From assembly GCA_012064415.1 (NCBI GenBank), contig SSNU01000095.1:186001-250000 (forward strand): a stretch of 64,000 bases of DNA, given 5' to 3'. Origin of the DNA: Gyrodactylus bullatarudis (taxonomy: Eukaryota; Platyhelminthes; Monogenea; Gyrodactylidea; Gyrodactylidae). Below the pieces are notes generated by a model. It was not told the DNA's origin. It saw nothing but the letters and a program-made list of their open reading frames with translations, and did not search any database. The first letter of the stretch is position 1; each line of letters opens with the position of its first letter. Shown piece after piece: positions 23,911 through 37,761 of this stretch. Both the position numbers and the translations under genes were made by a program.

Positions 23911-26599
23911 ATGACCAAATCAAATCTTGCCGTTATTCCTTGTGAATATTGTGGAAATGATGGCCAATTTAGTCCAGTGAGTATTTTTCATCGTTATATT
24001 GACTCATTTTGATTAGGTGTTCCTTCTCGGCATGGATAGTATTAATAAACGAGGCTACATAAAATACAATTTAGAGTAAATTTTCTTGCTTAATTACGAT
24101 TAAATTTTAGAAATTCAGCCTTTGTTGTTAATCTCCGAGAACTTCGTCTAGCACCGGAAGCATTTGAACCTAAATTAATCCAGGATGCTACTGATTCCTC
24201 GCGTTCTTTCATACCGAGAGAAAACATTGAAGTCTGGCTATCTCATGACAAGACATGCAATGGAAATGAAAATAACCTGGATCTTTCGGGTAATCCTCTC
24301 GGTTCCTGGTGGCCTGGACGGGTTATCTCAATTCATGATAAATTTGTACACTGTGAAGTTCTCGCTCCAAAATGCCAACAGGCATCTTCAAAGCATTTAT
24401 CTGATCTTAATAACACCAAAAGTAATATTTCCTTGCAAGCAATTGTTGTGGAAATTTCTGATGTTCGTCTTCCCTGGGATGGAAAAAAAATTGAGACATC
24501 CTTGTTGTGCAATACTGACAAATTGACATTGGAAAACCGTTCCTACATTTCCCTAGAAGATGATGATGTCCTCCATCAGTACAAAATGATACTGCCTGAT
24601 TATCTCAGTCATATTTTTGCTTCCTCCGACGTCAATGCCAACCTTTTAAAGTTTTGTGGAGCTCCCTGTCTTCTAACTTTCGAAAATCAATCTCTTGACG
24701 GTTCGAACAAAATTAAACTCGGAATTATATCTGCTTCGGCCGAGGCTATTCGTAAGGCTGCGCTTCTGGAAATCGTTCATTCTTCATTGCTACACGAACG
24801 TCTCAAAGTATCTGTGAGTTTAAATTATTCCCTGATATATAATTGGTTAGCATTCTATTAATTCCTACAAAACTTTTTTGAAGGAATCAAATTCTTCCAG
24901 TTTCTCAGCAAAAGGACTCTGCAGCAAAAAGAATTCAATAGCTAACAGTGTTAACGGTGATGGCAATCTTACTGAACTCTGCTCAAGGAACGATGATTTG
25001 AGCAGAATGAGTTCTGATTCTCCCAACCTGGTTTCACCTACCGATGAAGTGAATTCAAACCTCTTCAACAGCGAATCAAGCGTCAATAATGCAAGACCAA
25101 TGCATTTTACCAAGTTAACATCAAAAGTTACTGGCAAACCCATTTATGAGGGTTCCTTCAAGATTAATCCAAATCTTACTGGCATAATCATCGGTCATCA
25201 GGGCTGTAACATCTCAAAAGCCAGACAAATTGATGGTGTTCAAGAGATATCTGTCAATGATGATATTGCAACAATTTTGGCAGACGTAAGATTAAATTTT
25301 TTTTCTCAATATAAATCTTCAGTTACCTTGTTGATATTGAATTTTAGACAAATAATTTTTGGTCATTTACAAATAATTTAGTCAATAATTTCAATTAACA
25401 TTAATCATTCAAACTTTTCAAACAATTTCTATTTACTAACAGAGTATAGAAGCCTGCGAAAGTGCTCGTGAGATTCTCGATATTATTGAAGTTGAAATTC
25501 CAATATTCACTGAAATAACACCAAGGATAGTTGGAACTGGCGGAGATAACCTGAGACGCCTAGTTGAACAAAGTGGTGTACGAAAAGCTTTTATCCATAA
25601 GCCAGAAGTTAGAGCAGCTTTGCAGAAAAATGGCAATTTAGTTGAGCGATATGAACTTGGTGTCTCTCTCAACAAATCTCAATATTCTATGCGACAAATG
25701 AATGGAAACGGGGAAGAAAAGTCTGAAGATGAACAGCTAAGTGCTATTCTCCTTATTGGTACCAGACAATCTATCAATAAAATGAGAATTCTTCTCGAAT
25801 ATCAATTCGATAATTGGAATGAACTAAGTGAACTCGAGGTAGGTTCTATTTTTAAAAATTCTTTGTGTTTTGGTTTAACTGATTTCTTCTTACAGGTAAC
25901 TAAAAGATCACTACAAAATGAACTTCGTAAAATTGACAACAGACCTAGTATTGCTAATGGAAATAACGGCAATTACATGGGTCGCAAGAAGACTCAGCCC
26001 ACGTGAGCTATGTGTTATCTCATTCATGCTTATAATAATAATGCAGAATATTCAATTTCTGAGATTATTTAAGTGTATTAGGTTTCCCGATCATGAAAAT
26101 TTAGATGGATTGGTCATGTCAATAAAACTAATTTTAGTCTCTTAACTGAAAACAGTGTTATTATCGATATTTGAGTAAAAGAATCTAGTCTTTAAAGTAC
26201 GCATATCAATTATTTTTAATCTAATATATTGTTCATAAATCTAGGAATAACACCAATAGCGCAGTTATTACAGAAAATGGCAATGTCTCATTCAAAGAGG
26301 AAGACTTTCCCCTACCCAATCAGCAGAATCGTAATCAGAATGCCAAATACAGGAAAAATGTCCGACCTTCGATGAATAAAAACTTTAGCAACAACACAAA
26401 CAATTCATCAGTCGACACTAATCCAAAACACAACAACAGCAGCAACATGAACAACGGCTCTACAAATAATGCCAAGTTCAAGAATAATAATGAGCAAGGA
26501 TTCAATCCTGCCCGTAACGGCTCTAAAAAGTTTACCAATGGTCGTCAGAATGTAAATAAACAAACTAAAATTGAGAATGGAGTGACGCCCGAGGAGTGA
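23911..26599 (+). CDS. FMR1: FMR1/FXR-family RNA-binding protein, seven exons
   Basis: Fragile X family translational regulator. Exons are 23911-23976, 24017-24075, 24111-24813, 24884-25285, 25443-25838, 25896-26002 and 26245-26599; phases agree throughout and give 695 residues. The N-terminus matches the first Tudor/Agenet module, and SWWPGRVISIHDKFVHCEV (107-125) matches the second, as CCWWLAKV does in human FMRP. A KH0-like segment lies at about 220-276. KH1 has the GHQG loop at 380-383 and KH2 the GTGG loop at 441-444. LLIGTRQSINKM and the following leucine-rich segment match the helix and export-signal region. Introns are tiny (40, 35, 70, 157, 57, 242 bp). Oddities are a Ser/Asn-rich insert of about 85 residues before KH1, and an Asn-rich tail with no RGG box, which in vertebrate FMRP binds G-quadruplex RNA. 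I cannot separate FMR1 from FXR1/2; invertebrates usually have a single member. Confidence 0.92.
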
Positions 26600-27450
26600 A
26601 TCCAGAAAATAGTATTATCATTGCCTATCTGCCTCTCACTGTTTTTCTCAACTGCTGATCAATATTTTCCCATTTACTAGATATTTGTAAAAGTTCCTCA
26701 TGGAAAAAAACCCAACCCCGTATTCATCTTTTCAGTACTCATTCATACTACTCATTTACTCTCAGACCCATAAAACACCATGGTGTTAAACACATATCAA
26801 CACTATCACCGTACTTGCTTTTAGAATGACCCCAAAATAAAAATCATTTTATATCATATCCGCGGAAAGCAAAAAACAATAATAACACTTCATTTGTACG
26901 TTTTTTAACCAAATGTCCCAACATCTCATACTTTTGATCAATCTACTACTACATCAGTCCAGATATTCTCATAGATATTTAACTAAGTTGTAAATTTTTA
27001 TAAAAAAAGAAAAACCTATTATTACATATTACCATATGTTCCCTTTATTATTCTTATTGCAAGTAAAATTAATAATTCAATTGCTATATAGAAACAAACA
27101 CAAAAAACAGAACCAAGTTTTTATTTTTTTCCCCCATTAAAGGCCTTTATAAACAAAAAACCAGATTAAGTCATGTGTATAGTTTTTTCCATTTTTTGGC
27201 TGCCACAGTCTTCTCTTATCATTACTACATCTAAAACCCTTGATGAAAAGAACTACCCAAAAAGTGTAGGTGCACAATTAACCATGTTGGCTAAATATTT
27301 TCCTGGCCTTTGTCAGGAAGATTTTTCCCCCACATGAAAATTATAATAAATAAATAAAATTTTCACATTTCCTACATCTATTTACTCTTTAGTAGTTACA
27401 ATAAATATTAAAATAAAATTGTACATGAAGTATTTAAGAAAAAAATAATG
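26600..27450 (+). other. 3' UTR region of the FMR1-like gene
   Basis: AATAAA at 26836-26841, some 240 bp after the stop, is the first plausible polyadenylation signal. Others occur further on near 27345-27360. The stretch has more C than the surrounding intergenic DNA (for example CCCAACCCC near 26711). No open frame of interest. Confidence 0.45.
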
Positions 27451-30400
27451 TTAGTCAGTTAGCTGTGGTTATGTGGACATATCCAGAAATTGAAGCAATA
27501 CGTAATTCTTTCCCCTAATCAATTCCGCCTCACCTTTGCTAATCAATTCTTGTACAACAATCTACATCAGTTTAGATAATGGCTAAACTTTTAATTTAAT
27601 TTTCACCCAAGATTATAATGGGTTTGTACTCTATTAATTATTATTTCAAGTTTATCTTGTACATTTAAAGAAAATTGGATCCAAGTAAGAAAACACTTTA
27701 AGCCCACATTAAACAGGGAATTTTCCATTATACTTTGAAAGTGTATAGTAAGGAATATCTTTTGACCTTATCGGGTAGTTATATGATTAGAAATAGAGAA
27801 ACCTTCAAGTTGAAAATAGAATTGACTCATTTATTTCAATTACTGTCAAGAGCTTTCATCTTGAATCATGATGTAACATGTTTCTTCAAATCTCAAGGAA
27901 GAAAATTCCACGTTTGATAGAATTACTGAAACCGTTGTGATCAAAATTCAAAAATATGAGATGAACAGCATAAAAGTTCAAGAGGTTTTAGAACACTAAA
28001 TTTTTATTATAATTACATCACCCTGCAAAAAAGAATTAAAACGTTTCTCTGATTTGTTTAGCTATAGATGTAAGAGAACGAAACTTGAAAGGAAAAAAAA
28101 CATTTAGTTGAAAATTTTCAAACTTTTCACAGTTCCACCCCAAAACTCACTTGACCTGAATACTTGAAAAAGATGAAGATTTGTGGGAAAAATTAATTCA
28201 TTCATCGATGAAAATTTTCACAAATTAAAGCATAATGGCCAACAATAAATTTTTCTGAGTTTGGCCCCTCATTTTCTTTGAATACAAAAATTTTCCCTCA
28301 AATTTACACGAAGAAAAATTACAGCTACTTTCGGTGACTTTATGATTTTTAAAGAATTTTTTGGAAACCGATTCACCAATTTAGCAAAATAATTTTTTTA
28401 GACATTGAAAATTTCTTGTTGGTGCGATTTTTCACTTTTTCAACTTGAAACTTTTTGCTGATTTCAAGGTGTGAGAGGAATCACACTTTCTTTTTCAGGA
28501 TCACAGAAACCATTCATCACTATTCAAATTTGATATGATTTCGGATCATTCTAATATATTAATATTCAAGGAGTAAAATTGATCAAAAAATAGGAAGTAG
28601 ACTTTCGCTAAATAAATAAATTCTCAACGATCATTTTTGTCTTCCTAGTTTAATGATGATCTTGAAAAAACGATAGATCTCTCATCCACCTTGAAAGCAA
28701 CAAGAATTCTGAATTTGAATCTGTTTTCAAAAGATCTCCAGAAAATTTTGAGACTTGAATGAAAAAATGAGTTTTTTGTAATAAACATAAATTCACCGAT
28801 TTGAATTCATAAGGTCAGCAGAAATGCCCGTGATTATTCTGGCGATAGATTTTTAAATGTCGCTTTGAAAATGTCACGTTTAAAATTTTTCTTCAAATTT
28901 TTCCTTTTCAAAATGATTTCTTGTCTGGCTTATTGCTGCATTAGATACTTAATTGAACTTTATAAAAAACCGTTTATAATGTTTTTGAAACAATAAAAAT
29001 TGAATTATCACTCAAAATAAAACTTTAATTGAAAAAATTCCCAACACTATAAAGCATAAATTTTCATCTTGTGATATACCGAATTATCAGGAAATATTTT
29101 TACTGTCAAAAACACATGGTTTTCGTAAAAAAGTGGCAAAATCGTATTTTTTCTGTTTTTACCCTGCTTTTGCCCGATCTATTTTTAATTATGAATGAAT
29201 AATTCACGTAGTTTTTCAAAAACGTCCGAGTATCCACTTAAACTCATAATTTATTTTTAATTGTTTCATCATTTTCTAAATTACGCTACAGAAAGATTAT
29301 TTTCCACCTCAATTACTGATATAAAATATATTTTCCGCACAGAGCATAGCGAATAAATCATGTTGAGGATTAAACCTTGAACCTAAATAATTATGCAAAA
29401 TTTCTTTCGTAACATGACATAAAAAACTAGGTTCTAATTAATACTGTCCTCAGAGGTAAAGAGAGATGAATTCTGAGTTTTGCAACAATAACATGTCAGC
29501 CTCGCCAAATAAAATTGTACAATGTACATTGAACAGGGTTCTGTAATAAAAAACATTTCAAATTACTTTTATTGTTATTTGGATGAAAAATATTCCCATA
29601 AGAGTATCGAACAAAGTAACGAATACTTATTTCGAAAACGACCTTAAAAAGATAAAAAAACTAAACACAATAAAACTAAACGACTACTACTACTTTCATA
29701 GTCCTAATTGCATGAACAATGTAGAGACATGAATCTTTCCAGTCCTTTCCAACTGAGCTAGCCTAATAGGATAGGTTGTAGAAAAAAAAATTCTGAGAAT
29801 TTCAATATAAATCAGATTCATCCTAATTAAAAATAAAAGAAAAAATTCATTTTCAATAATTCAAAAAACAATTTAAGAAGTATAAAAAGATAATTTGGAC
29901 CGAAGTTTGACGGGATACTGTTAAAATACTTGAAGATTAATACTTGCTGAAAATTTCTATTGCATCGGGACTAAGCATGGAATAATAAATGGATGGTTCT
30001 CTACCGATGAATTTACTGTTCTTCGAGAGAAATTCATTTCATCTAATCAAGTTCACGCCTAAGAATGTTTTTTAGAACAATTTCTGGATTCGAGTCAAAA
30101 TTTGGTGGCTAGCGTTTCTTTAAATGTGATTGCAAGACAAATAGATGCAAATGCAGGCTTACTTTGAAACTCGAAGTGTCAAAACAGTAGTCCTTGTAGT
30201 AATAGAAAGTGATAATTTGTAATGATAAAAGGTTATTAAACTAAAATTTTTGATTCATATCACTGAGGAGTTTTTTCAACTTCTAAAATTATTTCAAAAT
30301 AAATTGATAGAAATTTGAAAATTTAGTTTAGTTTCAATACTCACTGGGGAGTTTCGAAACCCACGGAGTTTCAATATCTACGGTAACATAAATATATAAT

Positions 30401-31980
30401 TCACCTAGGTTTTGTAGAATAACTTTCAAATATACTTCTAAGATATTTTAAGCAAAATTATAGACGGTTTCAGTAATTTTACGAAATTCAATCTTGGTTC
30501 AAATAAATTTCATAACATGTCAAGTGGTTTATTCTTCCCCTTATAAAGCTATGAAAGTATCTTCAAGTGTTCTTTTCTATTTCATTTGATAAATGTCTTT
30601 ACTAGTTTGTTACTTCAATTAGGTCAGACTCTGAGAATTACTTCTAGGACAAATCTCTATAGTTTTATGAATGAGAGTTGATTAAAGTTTAGCTCAAGAA
30701 CACACTTGTTGTCAAGTGTCGATATCATTTGATAATACAGATCATTTCAATTGATCATTTAATTGAAAACGTTTACCTCTCGCTTCAAATTTATTCTTTT
30801 TCTTTAACTAAACAAAATTCAATTCTCCTATTGTTAGGTATAATTGAGATAAAAATTACAATTCGGTTTACTACTTAATTAGTAAATCCTGCAGAATTAT
30901 GAATTCCCAAATTCATCGAGGACAGCTGAATTTTTATTTTTATTTAAACTAACGTTAAATATGATTCTGATAAGATTTTAATAAATATTTTCCTCGACAT
31001 TATTTCTCGGCTAAAAATGAATTAATCATCGAGATGCGTATTATTACATACCTATTGGAAATATAATAGGAATTATCTCATGACAGCCTGCTCAAGATGA
31101 GGAAAATTGTGAGCAGTAGATAAAATATATAATATTTCCACCACGGAATCGTTACGTGATTAATTCCATTTGTGAGAATAAAAATATTTCGAAAAAAAAT
31201 CTTCTCTTTCGTTAAAAAAAACTTTTGTTCATAATTATAATCGTCTTCTTTCTTCTTCCCATTATTGCAAAATGCTCACAAAAATTCCTCATTTGAACGA
31301 CAAGAACAAATATAAAATGAGCTGACACGTGTGGGCCTGTCAAAAACGACTGTCTGACAATTGAGTCTCAATTTTCTACCCCTCTAACCATCAGAAAGTT
31401 TGTGACTCATTCAAGAGGAATACTTGCTCAATATTGATCAAATCAAGACGTTACAAGACAGAGGTAGTGGTTGGAAAAAAAATGTAAAAATATAACAGAC
31501 GTTAATTTTACACCTGGTTGAACTCTGTGACCTGGGCTATGATTGATTTAGAAACACTAGAAAAGCGTATTGTTGAAGACAAAATCTATGTGCTTTAGCT
31601 TATTTTATTAGATTTGTCTTAAAGTTATTAATATTATGATTGAGGGATATTTCTCAAGAAAATGCCCAAACCTTTTTATGCATTATCAATCATAAAATCA
31701 CATTATGCTTTTTTCACTCAAGTCTGTGAAATTGAATTTAAATCTCTCAAGGTCACAGACATAAATAAATCACTCTTGGGTCGTTTAACTTTTGATTTCA
31801 TAAAGACACTTTGTCTTTTTCAATAAATAAGCAGACAAATTTTAGTCTAGCTATATGATAAATTAAACTAAATTTTAATCTTTTTTAAAGCTTTAAAATA
31901 TTATATTAATAGAGATAAAAGCAAAATAATGCTCCCACTCGGTCTCACTGCAACCCTCCTTGATGCGCTTCTACTTCCTG
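27451..31980. other. intergenic, no gene recognised
   Basis: AT-rich sequence with only short, unremarkable open frames. Several blocks have the look of very old repeats (runs such as GAAAATTTTCA), but I could not assign them to a family. Confidence 0.6.
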
Positions 31981-31984
31981 GAGA

Positions 31985-32445
31985 AATTGTCTCCTCGACT
32001 TCTGATCTAGGTTTCGGTATAAATCACAAAAAGGAATTAAATCTATACTATCCTTAAATTCTCAAAATCAGTAATCCTGAGAATTAAGGCTTATAGATCA
32101 TTAGTGCTCACATACTTTGGGTATATGTCTCTCCTCCTTATAAACTTGACGAATGAACAAGCTTGAAATATCGAGAGAATTCAAAGTCGATTCCTATACG
32201 CACTCTACCCTGAGTTGGATTCCTATAATGATCGTATCTCGGCTTCCGGTCTAAATCCGTTATGGATTTGCCGTTTTGCCTTCATCATTAAAAAGTTTAC
32301 AGAAGCTTCCACTAAAATCGAGCAAAATTATAATTTAAGAAACATTTCTTATCAAAATAATATCCTAATCTCCGCTCATAAAATTCTTCACGAAAAGTAT
32401 GATTTGTATATCTTTATTCCAAAAAATATCATATGTAATATATAA
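31985..32445 (+). pseudogene. decayed LINE reverse-transcriptase C-terminal fragment
   Basis: Pieces of a non-LTR retrotransposon reverse transcriptase can be read in order across three frames: SDLGFGINHKKELN (family pattern DLGVxID.KLNF), LRIKAYRSLVLTYFG, VYVSPPYKLDE (pattern VWSP) and NIERIQSRFLYALYPEL (pattern LExIQRRFxR), then SYNDRISASGLNPLWICRF (pattern Y.eRL..lgL.pL..RR). This is the thumb and C-terminal region typical of Jockey- and CR1-like elements. At least three frameshifts and stops interrupt it, so it is not functional. The 5' part, including the YxDD catalytic region, is absent. The final readable frame runs from 32191 to 32445. Confidence 0.72.
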
Positions 32446-33880
32446 GATGAAAATTTGATTATTCAATATCTCTTCTCAATCCTGATCTTTATTAATAACA
32501 AAACCAGATTGATTTCGTTAAAATTTTTCAGATTCATTAAATGCTGATCAGTGACTCTTTCAGATACAAGATTTTAAAATTATTTATGACTATTCCAACC
32601 TACAGATTTTAAAACATATTTCATTATTGTACAAATTATTTCACTTTTGTATATATTTGTATTTATCTTTTTTTTAATTTAAAATTATTCCTAGCAAAAA
32701 AATACTGAAATTTAAAAACAATTGTCCTCAAATTTCACGGGTGAGGATATTTTATTCAGACAAGATCCAAAATTTTACACTGATCACGAATCTGACCTTA
32801 AAATAGTGCTAGAGCACCCACGAGCTGAGATATTGGCCAAAACACAAATTTGCACAAAATTTCAGACTATCACTTCAATAATTTCATTTTTTCCGGAAAT
32901 GAACCTTGATACGAAAGAGAAGTCACACCTTTGGATAGAAGACAAAATGAGGAATCTAACGGTAACCAAATTATGGGTATACAAGAGGTTCATGTCTCTA
33001 ATTAAAGCGGGAAAAAAAATTTGCAAAAAAAATTTAAAAATAACAGTATTTTTTGTGTCAAAATCTAAATAACTCGGTAACGAAAAAAGATAATTCCAAT
33101 ATTTTTAACTAAATATTAATGAAGATTCGAAAAATTCCCCATGTATCGTGAAATTTCTTGATATTTAAGATTAGCTTTTCGAAATTCTTTTCCAACAAGT
33201 CAATGACTCATGAGGTGTATTGACTCAGTTTGAAAGATTCTTTTAGGATTATCTTTTTCCCTGCAATAGTTTGACAGTGATTAACAAAAATAGATATAGA
33301 TCAAAGTTAACAGTGATGATAGCTTCTTCTTAAATGGATAACGATGTTGGGTGGGATGAGTATTTTGAAAAATACTCTCTCTATAAAAAGGCAGTTCCTA
33401 AAATTCTTGTAGGGGTATTTTAGTGACCCGAAAAGAGGAAATTGACAACTGCCTTCGTTTCATAAACTCTTGATATATATATGTATGTATGCTGAAACAC
33501 TTTTTAATACCATCATGATGACGTACGACTAGGAGGATGCCATATTATAAGAATTTGAATGAAAATAATGACAGATTAATTGTTGCCCGCGTTAATATTT
33601 TTTTCCTCTGATAGTTTGAGTCAAGTTTGATGACAAATTAACTCAACTGATATTGTTGGAGGAATTTAATCATTTTAATGGATTAAAACTTATCAAAACT
33701 ATTTCAAAAAAATTAATCAAGATACTTGCTATCCTTCAAATTCACTTGATAGGATATTTATTCAGAAAATTTATTATTTTGGAAGTTGAAAGATTGAATG
33801 TATTGTCCTTTTTGTAGTTGCAAAACTAAAGAACTTAAAGAACCCTATGGTATCAAAGACTGATCAAATGAATTCTGAAA
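32446..33880. other. intergenic after the LINE fragment
   Basis: An open frame of about 116 codons (32722-33072) starts with TTG rather than ATG and resembles nothing I know. It could be an old transposon relic. The rest shows no gene. Confidence 0.4.
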
Positions 33881-33894
33881 AAGTAAAACTGAAT

Positions 33895-34060
33895 AATAAG
33901 TATTAATAGTCTTGGACGAAAATTTCCAAAATTACTAAAATCGCTCATCGATATGATAAATTTAATCTTCATGTATTTTAATATTAACCCACCAAATTTC
34001 GATCCAAAATACCTTTTTATGCTTTACGAAATTCTCCATTTTTTCATCGAAAAATTGAAT
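33895..34060 (+). repeat. diverged single-arm relative of the 54-kb foldback
   Basis: The segment aligns with the left arm of the foldback at 53974-54115. Shared landmarks in order are GACGAAAATTT/TACGAAATTTT, CATCGATATGA, TTAATCTTCA and the CCCACC.AATTTCG and CAAAATACCTTT blocks. The reading frame of that arm is broken here. No opposite arm was found nearby. Confidence 0.6.
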
Positions 34061-35530
34061 TTGATCAGAACAAGATAATTTAAAAAATTAAGTTTTATGA
34101 AAATACAGTGAATTGAATCCGGAATCCCAAGCAAGTTTTCGAATTTGTGTCAACCAATCAGACTCAAAATTCAGATTTTAAACTGATTTCTCAAGCCTTA
34201 AACTCACTTCATTATATATTAATAATAAAATTTAAATTTTGAATTTTCACAAGAATAATCTTGGTGCTGTTTGATAGAGGATATCAATTAGTGCCGTGAT
34301 ATATGCTATATGTAATGCTAAAATCACTATTAGACAAGGAAATCAAATATCATCCAATTAAAATTTGTGATAAACTCGTCACTATTCTGGTATCAAAGTT
34401 CAAAAACTCGATATTGTAAAATGAAGCTGCAAAAGACCCCCAAATATCGTTCTACGGATAAAAGATTCAATCCCTGTTCGTTACTTGATCATAATCCATG
34501 GTAATAGAAGAGTCCTACACACTGGATAATATTCCCAGTATTTGTCAATTATGCCCATCTATAAATGGATAATTGAAAAAAAACATAAAAGGACATTCGA
34601 GGGATTTCCTTTTAGAGTAATTAACATTATTATTATGATCATCATTGAATGACAGGCAACGTAGGATGGAAGAAACATGATGCAGCAGAGAAAATAATTT
34701 TTTTACCTCAAAAAAGGTTTTACATAGGTTTTGGACTTTTGATATTTTTTAATTGCTTTTTCAAGGGAACAAAAACAATATTAGCATACATTTCTGGTTA
34801 GAATATTTAAAAGAGCCCTATGTCTAAAATGATTATTACTACCTATCATAAAGGGAGAAACGCCAAAAAAGGTGTTTGAACATGTGTTAATATTTTGCAT
34901 GAAAACCTTGTCTGAATTGAAATAACAGGTTCTAATGTAATAAATTATTATGCTTTTAACAGATTCTAGCATAAAAAAAGAACTTTTAAATTTTTTACAT
35001 GGTTTTCAGATTTTCTAAGACAAAATTCTGATTTCCAACCAGTCTGACATGACCAGATCAGATTCTGACTTTCCCTATTAACCGAAAATGTGGAACTTAT
35101 TTTAAATTGGAAAATATTTAGCTATAGAATGCGTTTTACCGAAAGAAATCTCCAAACTGCCTTACTCAAGCTCAATTCTATGGATGATATTCTTAGTAAC
35201 ACTTAAAATCCCGATTTTTAAAATCATTTTATCAATTCATTATTATTCACCTAAGTCTCAGAAAATACTTTGCTTACCAACAAATTAGATAGGAAGTATA
35301 TTAATATCCTAGAATACGCTTATTCGTCAAATTTGTGCTATGCTTATTCAAAAAAAGTTTATTTTTATTTTAAATGTAATTTTGAAGACCGAAAAAAAAG
35401 AAGACGACTTTTATCGAGTAAACTCACCGGCAGAATCGAAGTATGCAATCGCCTGAACTCTTTCTGCTGAAGCGTCAAATATAGTGAATTTTCGGATCAA
35501 AAAGTGACTTGAATTTTGATCAATAACTCA
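34061..35530. other. intergenic, no gene recognised
   Basis: AT-rich DNA. I saw no gene, recognisable element or tandem repeat in it. Confidence 0.5.
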
Positions 35531-35540
35531 TGAACTAAAT

Positions 35541-35970
35541 TTGGTTGATATGAAGTTGGGAATCCTACTCATATTGCCTACCTTAACCATTTCAAGAAAA
35601 AATTATTTTTATGAATTTTTCAAATTTCAATAAGGCTATGCATCAGATAAGATTCAATTGAGTTGATTTTCTTGTCTAATCGTGATCTTGAAAAACCTCT
35701 TTTGATCAACCGCCAACCTTCAAATCAATAAAAATTTTCAGCTCAAAGTTCGTAAAATTGGGATTTTGGCGACAAATTGAAATTTGAAAAATTCATAAAA
35801 ATAATTTTTTCTTGAAATGGTTAAGGTAGGCAACATGAGTAGGATTCGAAAAAATCTTTAACAAATTCGAATGCTTGATGAAAATATCGAAATTTCTCTA
35901 AAAATCATAGATTCCCAACTTCATATCAACCAACTTTAGCTCCCAAATTCATATCAATTAGCTTCAGTTA
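35541..35970. mobile_element. nonautonomous inverted-repeat element of the dispersed box family
   Basis: It begins with GGTTGATATGAAGTTGGGAA at 35543 and ends with the complement of that box at 35911-35938; a second terminal box follows directly (35944-35970). The first 90 bases or so (ATCCTACTCATATTGCCTAC, TTAACCATTTCAAGAAAAAA) reappear inverted at 35785-35850. The middle holds the TTGTCTAATCGTGATCTTG block shared with the copies at 6.3, 38.4 and 55.2 kb. There is no coding capacity. Confidence 0.72.
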
Positions 35971-36740
35971 ATAATAATTAGCATTTTGAGGAAAATAGTG
36001 CCGGACTTCTTCAAAAATATTTTGTTGTGATGAAGGAATCATCCAATGATAAATCATCATGATAAAAATCATTTAAAATGATAATTAGTTTAAATAACTG
36101 TAGATTTATGATCAGGGTATTCATAAACCACTTGATAGACAAAAGATTGAATTTGACGAAAAAAATTTTCTGCGACTTTAAGGGTTATTTTGGTTTATAA
36201 ATAATCATTTAGAGACTTGTTAGTGATGTTTTATACAAAAGAATACAATAAAATTTCCTTAGACATTGGGTTGTACGAAGTAAACAAACATCCAAGAGAC
36301 AAAAATACTTAAAAAGAATTGTAACCATGTGAAGATTTTTGAAAATATTTTCCATACGAAAATACCACATACACTTGATTATTATTACTACTTGTTTTTA
36401 CAATTTTCATCGCACCATGAGAGAAAGGATACATCTTTTATATTAAAAACATGTTTTCCTCCCTTAAACAGGAAGGATAAAATCTTGTTAATTCGGTTAT
36501 GATACATAAACCCTTTCATCTGACACGTAGAAAACTATCCTATTTATGTGCATTTTCCTTTTATTTCTTTCGCATATTCTACTTTCAAAAGTCACCCGGA
36601 ACCTATTAGAAATAAAAATAATTATAATCTTCAATTATATTGTATTAACAATTGAAAATAAAAATTTTAAAAGTGATTCAGTGAGTGAATAGTTTTCCTG
36701 ATTGACATAGATTTGGAAATTGAACACTTTAAACAAACTA

Positions 36741-36860
36741 AACCTAATTAATATGAAGATGGGAATTTATGATTTTTACAAAATGATAAATTTTTCCATC
36801 AAGAAATCGAATTTGATCAAGATTTTTTGGAATCTATTAGAAAGAAAATATTTGAAACTC
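36741..36860 (+). repeat. terminal fragment of the dispersed box family
   Basis: The box reads CCTAATTAATATGAAGATGG and runs into GGAATTTATGATTTTTACA, then ATCAAGAAATCGAATTTGAT and CAAGATTTTTTGGAATC. It is the inverse complement of 50500-50593. It looks like one end of an element; the partner end was not found. Confidence 0.65.
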
Positions 36861-37760
36861 TTTTTCAATCTCGAACTGAAGCAAAATTTGAATGTTTTGA
36901 TCGCAAAGTTAAGGATCCAAAAAAGTTTCTTAGTCATTATAGTAATTAGAAAATAACATTCTTATCAAAGATTTGATTATATGAGACGTTAAAAGTTGGA
37001 GTTTTTCTCTAATTAAGAAAACGTACAGCTTCCTTAAGAACTTTTGTGATAAATTTAATTATCATCTTTCTACACTAAAAACAAACATATTGACATGAAT
37101 CAAATGGGGGTAAACGCCCATGATAATTATTTCGAATTGTACATTTCATCTCTGCATGTCTCTGATAAAATAAAGATATTCATGTTTTTCTCGATTCCCA
37201 ATAATAATAATAGTAATAGTAATACATATATATATTTATGATAGATGAAGGAAAACTAACTCATAACTGATTATATTAATTATTTCATTATGAATGACTA
37301 AAAACTATACATTTGTGCACAATGTGTGTGTGATGTGGATGAAAACATCTTGCAAAAAAGAAACAGACAGATTCCCACTACTTACAAGTAAATGTTAGTA
37401 GTCGTACCATCTTCTATTCCTCCTCCGTACATATAATATGTATGAGTCACGAATAAAAAAAATTAATTATAATTCATAGAAAATCATGATTAGAAGTAAA
37501 AGGTATCTCTTGTCGTATGATTCTACACATGTTCTCAGTTTTATCCATGGATCTCTTAGCATGCATTAAAAACAGAGTATAAACATAGCTATGCTAGTGG
37601 AGATGAATCGAAACAATAATCTCTAATTATTGAAAAGTATCCATTCAATCAGAAAGAGATTTGACCGAAAATTTCAGTGATTGTCTTACCTTTATAAACT
37701 TTTTTTAAATAGAATGATTTTTTAATAGAAAAATTGATATTTTCCATGATGGAATTTGAA
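36861..37760. other. intergenic, no gene recognised
   Basis: AT-rich sequence with short microsatellite-like runs (TAATAATAATAGTAATAG near 37201, then a TA run) and no gene. Confidence 0.5.
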
Positions 37761-37761
37761 A

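Noticed and set aside
32722..33072. Open frame of 116 codons after the LINE fragment
   Set aside because: It starts with TTG, not ATG, has no recognisable domain, no splice support and a Lys/Ile-rich end in a poly-A-rich stretch. Kept only as a remark in the intergenic entry.
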